From contig JAZNIJ010000023.1 of assembly GCA_045577455.1 (NCBI GenBank), positions 1 to 7,362 of the forward strand: a stretch of DNA of 7,362 nucleotides. Reading direction: 5' to 3'. The notes beneath the pieces were generated by a model. That model was not told where the DNA came from, did no database searches, and saw only the letters and a list, made by a program, of their open reading frames with translations. A program made the position numbers and the translations under genes. Shown here piece by piece: positions 5,240 to 7,362 of this stretch (position 1 is its first letter; each line of letters opens with the position of its first letter). The stretch comes from SIG653 sp045577455. Its GTDB lineage: Bacteria; Bacillota; Clostridia; Oscillospirales; CAG-382.

Positions 5240-5269
5240 AATAATATATGTGTAAAGGTGATATGAAAT

Positions 5270-6517
5270 ATGACAAGATATGAAAGTGCAAAAGAAATGT
5301 ATGCTAAATTTGGTGTTGACACTGATTTGGCTATTCAAAAGCTAAAAAATATACCTGTATCCCTTCATTGTTGGCAGGGAGATGATGTTAAAGGCTTTGA
5401 TACGGACGGTCCATTAACAGGTGGAATACAGACCACAGGAAACTATCCGGGAAGAGCAAGAACTCCAAATGAATTGATGCAGGATATGGACAAGGTTATG
5501 TCCCTTTGTCCGGGTAAAAAGAAACTGAATGTTCATGCTTGCTATGCAATTTTTGAAGACGGGGAATTTGCAGACCGTGATAAGCTTGAACCTAAACATT
5601 TTCAAAAATGGGTGGACTTTGTCAAAGAAAGAAATATGGGTATTGACTTTAACCCAACATTCTTTTCACATCCTAAAGTAAAGGACGACTTAACTCTATC
5701 AAGTCCTGATGAAGAAACAAGAAAGTTCTGGATTGAACATGGCAAGGCTTGCATAAGAATATCTCAGTATTTTGCTGAGCAAACAGGTGTTCCTTGCGTT
5801 ATGAACATTTGGACGGGAGATGGATATAAGGATATTCCTGCCGATAGACTTGGTCCGAGAATGAGATATAAAGAGTCTATCGAAGAAATTTTATCAGAGC
5901 CTTTTGACAAAAAACTTGTTAAGCCTTGCGTAGAATCAAAGGTATTTGGTATTGGTGTTGAAGCCTTTACATCAGGCAGTGCTGAATTTGCTCTTACCTT
6001 TGCGGCAACACACCATGGATGTTTACCACTTATGGATAACGGGCATTATCACCCAACCGAAATGGTTTCGGATAAAATCCCTGCATTACTTTGTTTCTTC
6101 CCCGAGATTGCTCTGCATATAACAAGACCAATTCGTTGGGATAGCGATCATGTAGTGTTATTTGATGATGAAACAAGAGAAATGGCAAAAGAAATAGTAA
6201 GATGTGATGCGCTTGACAGAGTTTATATGGCTCTCGATTACTTTGATGCAAGTATAAACAGAATTTCTGCTTGGACGATGGGCTTCAGAAATTGGCAAAA
6301 AGCACTTCTCAATGCACTTTGTACACCAAATGAATTGCTGACAAAACTGCAGAACACTAATGAACTCACAGAACTTCAGGTTGTTCAGGACGAAATGAAA
6401 ACAATGCCATTTGGTGACATTTGGGATGAGTATTGCAGACAATGTAGTGTCAAATGTGATAGGGAATGGTTTGACGATGTAAAAGATTACGAGATTCAAG
6501 TTTTAAATAAGAGATAA
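5270..6517 (+). CDS. rhaA: L-rhamnose isomerase
   Basis: This catalyses the reversible isomerisation of L-rhamnose to L-rhamnulose in the cytoplasm with divalent metal (Mn), the first step of rhamnose breakdown. The 415-residue product has the normal RhaA length and is uninterrupted. Family landmarks include GFDTDGPLTGGIQTTGNYPG (about 42-61), the catalytic loop, and FDASINRISAW (about 325-335). Metal and substrate ligands known from E. coli RhaA are recognisable as Glu231, Asp256, His259, His283, Asp291, Asp293 and Asp323 (in GVEAF, MDNGHYHPTE, ALHITRPIRWDSDH and ALDYFDA). AAGGTGA (5255-5261) lies 8 bases before the ATG. A fucI copy follows after 29 bases, so the two once formed a rhamnose/fucose isomerase operon. 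It is the only complete sugar-catabolic gene in the window, surrounded by decayed ones, which suggests retained selection on rhamnose use. Confidence 0.97.
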   Translation: MTRYESAKEMYAKFGVDTDLAIQKLKNIPVSLHCWQGDDVKGFDTDGPLTGGIQTTGNYPGRARTPNELMQDMDKVMSLCPGKKKLNVHACYAIFEDGEFADRDKLEPKHFQKWVDFVKERNMGIDFNPTFFSHPKVKDDLTLSSPDEETRKFWIEHGKACIRISQYFAEQTGVPCVMNIWTGDGYKDIPADRLGPRMRYKESIEEILSEPFDKKLVKPCVESKVFGIGVEAFTSGSAEFALTFAATHHGCLPLMDNGHYHPTEMVSDKIPALLCFFPEIALHITRPIRWDSDHVVLFDDETREMAKEIVRCDALDRVYMALDYFDASINRISAWTMGFRNWQKALLNALCTPNELLTKLQNTNELTELQVVQDEMKTMPFGDIWDEYCRQCSVKCDREWFDDVKDYEIQVLNKR

Positions 6518-6546
6518 ACTATGACTTTTAAATGGAGGGAATAATT

Positions 6547-7325
6547 ATGTATCCAAAAATTGGTATAAGACCTACAATTGATGGCAGAAGAGGTCCTCTT
6601 GAAGAGGTCCTCTTAAGGTAAGGGAATCTCTAGAAGAACAGACAATGAATATGGCAAAATCGGCTAAAAAATTGTTTGAAGAAAACCTTAAGTATTCCGA
6701 CGGAACACCCGTACAGGTTGTAATTGCCGACACGACAATTGGAAGAGTAGCAGAGGCTGCTGCCTGTGCAGAAAAGTTTAAATGAGAGGGTGTAGAAATC
6801 ACTCTCACAGTTACACCTTGTTGGTGCTATGGCTCCGAAACAATGGATATGGAAAAAACTACAATAAAGGGTGTATGGGGATTTAACGGTACAGAAAGAC
6901 CAGGTGCAGTTTATCTTGCTGCAGTTCTTGCCGGTCATGCATAGAAAGGTCTCCCTGCATTTGGTATATACGGTCACGATGTTCAGGATGCTACAGACAC
7001 CTCAATCCCCGAAGATGTAGAAGAAAAACTTCTCAGATTTGGTCGTGCAGCAGTAGCAGCGGCATCTGTGAGAGGCAAAAGCTACTTGCAGATTGGTTCT
7101 ATCTGTATGGGTATTGCAGGTTCTATCATAGATACAGCATTTATCGAAGATTACTTTGGTATGAGAGTTGAGTCTGTTGATGAGGTAGAAGTTATCAGAA
7201 GAATGTCCGAGGGTATCTATGACCAAGCTGAATTCCAGAAAGCTCTCAAATGGGCAAAAGAAAAGTGCAAGATGGGCTTTGACAAGAACCCCGAAGATAT
7301 GCAGCTTTCTCCCGAAAAGAAGGAA
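6547..7325 (+). pseudogene. fucI: L-fucose isomerase (copy 2), disrupted and cut by the contig end
   Basis: ATG 6547 has GGAGGG (6534-6539) 7 bases upstream. The reading frame starts MYPKIGIRPTIDGRRGPL, then a 14-bp tandem duplication (6589-6616) shifts it into early stops. Removing one unit restores KVRESLEEQTMNMAKS, and frame 0 then follows FucI closely: PCWCYGSETMDM, GFNGTERPGAVYLAAVLA, GIYGHDVQDATDTSIPEDV, GKSYLQIGSICMGIAGSI, and SVDEVEVIRRMSEGIYD. Two further stops interrupt it: TGA 6783-6785 after EKFK, and TAG 6942-6944 in place of the Gln of the usual 'QKG' (a C-to-T change). About 255 of the ~590 family codons are present; catalytic Glu, Asp and His of FucI lie beyond the end. Genomic sequence ends at about 7325; the apparent stop at 7347 is within adapter. 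It is about 85% identical by eye to copy 1 over the shared N-terminal ~250 bases. Confidence 0.92.
6589..6616 (+). repeat. 14-bp tandem duplication inside fucI copy 2
   Basis: AGAGGTCCTCTTGA (6589-6602) is followed directly by AGAGGTCCTCTTAA (6603-6616), one mismatch. Copy 1 and the FucI protein family have a single unit, so this is a duplication and, at 14 bases, it shifts the frame. Each unit contains AGAGGTCCTCT, an 11-base near-palindrome (AGAGG-T-CCTCT), which may have promoted polymerase slippage. Confidence 0.95.
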
Positions 7326-7362
7326 AAGTCGGAGGCCAAGCGGTCTTAGGAAGACAAGTGTT
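7326..7362. other. MGI/BGI (DNBSEQ) sequencing adapter left at the contig end
   Basis: The FucI frame loses homology after PEKKE. From 7326 the sequence begins AAGTCGGAGGCC and runs without mismatch, as far as I recall the oligo, to GGAAGACAA at 7357: the standard 32-base MGI/BGISEQ forward adapter. The five bases after it (GTGTT) would be the start of a sample barcode. This stretch is technical, so the reading frame, the stop at 7347 and anything else called here are artefacts. Confidence 0.92.

Noticed and set aside
5091..5269. Riboswitch or T-box leader upstream of rhaA
   Set aside because: The T-box consensus and any metabolite-binding core I know are absent. The hairpins lack a U-tract and the putative promoter lies downstream of most of them.
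3715..6944. In-frame TGA, TAA and TAG codons in both fucI copies as evidence for a recoded genetic code
   Set aside because: All three stop codons occur, they replace different amino acids, they sit beside frameshifts and deletions, and the intact genes (568 and rhaA) use normal stops with no internal ones.
7328..7362. Terminal sequence resembling the start of a tRNA (GGAGGCCAAGCGGT)
   Set aside because: It fits the MGI/BGI adapter throughout, and no tRNA arms can be formed with it.
1..7362. CRISPR array, tRNA or rRNA genes
   Set aside because: No regularly spaced repeats and no tRNA or rRNA signatures were seen on either strand.

Overview
The window looks like a piece of a low-GC Clostridia (Firmicutes) chromosome, probably an uncultured gut or rumen organism known from a metagenomic contig. 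The grounds are A+T-rich DNA, strong GGAGG-type ribosome binding sites, a secreted copper-amine-oxidase-N-domain protein, SLH-domain remnants, a DUF624 membrane protein and deoxysugar isomerases. All recognisable genes lie on the + strand. The right end is a real contig end: the last ~37 bases are MGI/BGI sequencing adapter, not genome.

Layout. (1) 2-229: C-terminus of an FAD-dependent oxidoreductase. (2) 255-475: no gene, but a compact run of helices ending in a very strong intrinsic terminator; I read this as a free-standing structured RNA of unassigned family. (3) 568-1431 and 1435 onward: two tightly coupled genes for exported proteins. The second is cut off near residue 177. (4) About 1970-2851: remnant of a rolling-circle replicon of the pC194/pUB110 type, with a near-canonical double-strand origin, a consensus promoter, a leader with competing hairpins, and a frameshifted, tailless Rep gene. 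(5) 2851-2997: the end of an SLH domain, so the replicon sits between two pieces of surface-protein coding sequence. (6) 3055-3692: C-terminal half of an sn-glycerol-1-phosphate dehydrogenase, split by one frameshift. (7) 3715-4115: an internally deleted L-fucose isomerase pseudogene. (8) 4270-5090: a DUF624 membrane protein with a frameshift near its start. (9) 5270-6517: an intact L-rhamnose isomerase gene (rhaA). (10) 6547-7325: a second L-fucose isomerase copy, broken by a 14-bp tandem duplication and two stop codons, running off the contig.

The gene set points to a deoxysugar (L-rhamnose/L-fucose) utilisation locus that has been decaying. rhaA is the only complete catabolic gene here, while both fucI copies and the glycerol-1-phosphate dehydrogenase are broken. 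Three of the breaks (rep, egsA, DUF624) fit the same event: loss of one A from a short A run. Adapter at the contig end means assembly or read error must be excluded before these are treated as biology. The best candidates for something new are the 255-475 RNA, the replicon inserted in an SLH gene with its attenuator-like leader, and a 13-bp inverted repeat that brackets the putative rhaA promoter.
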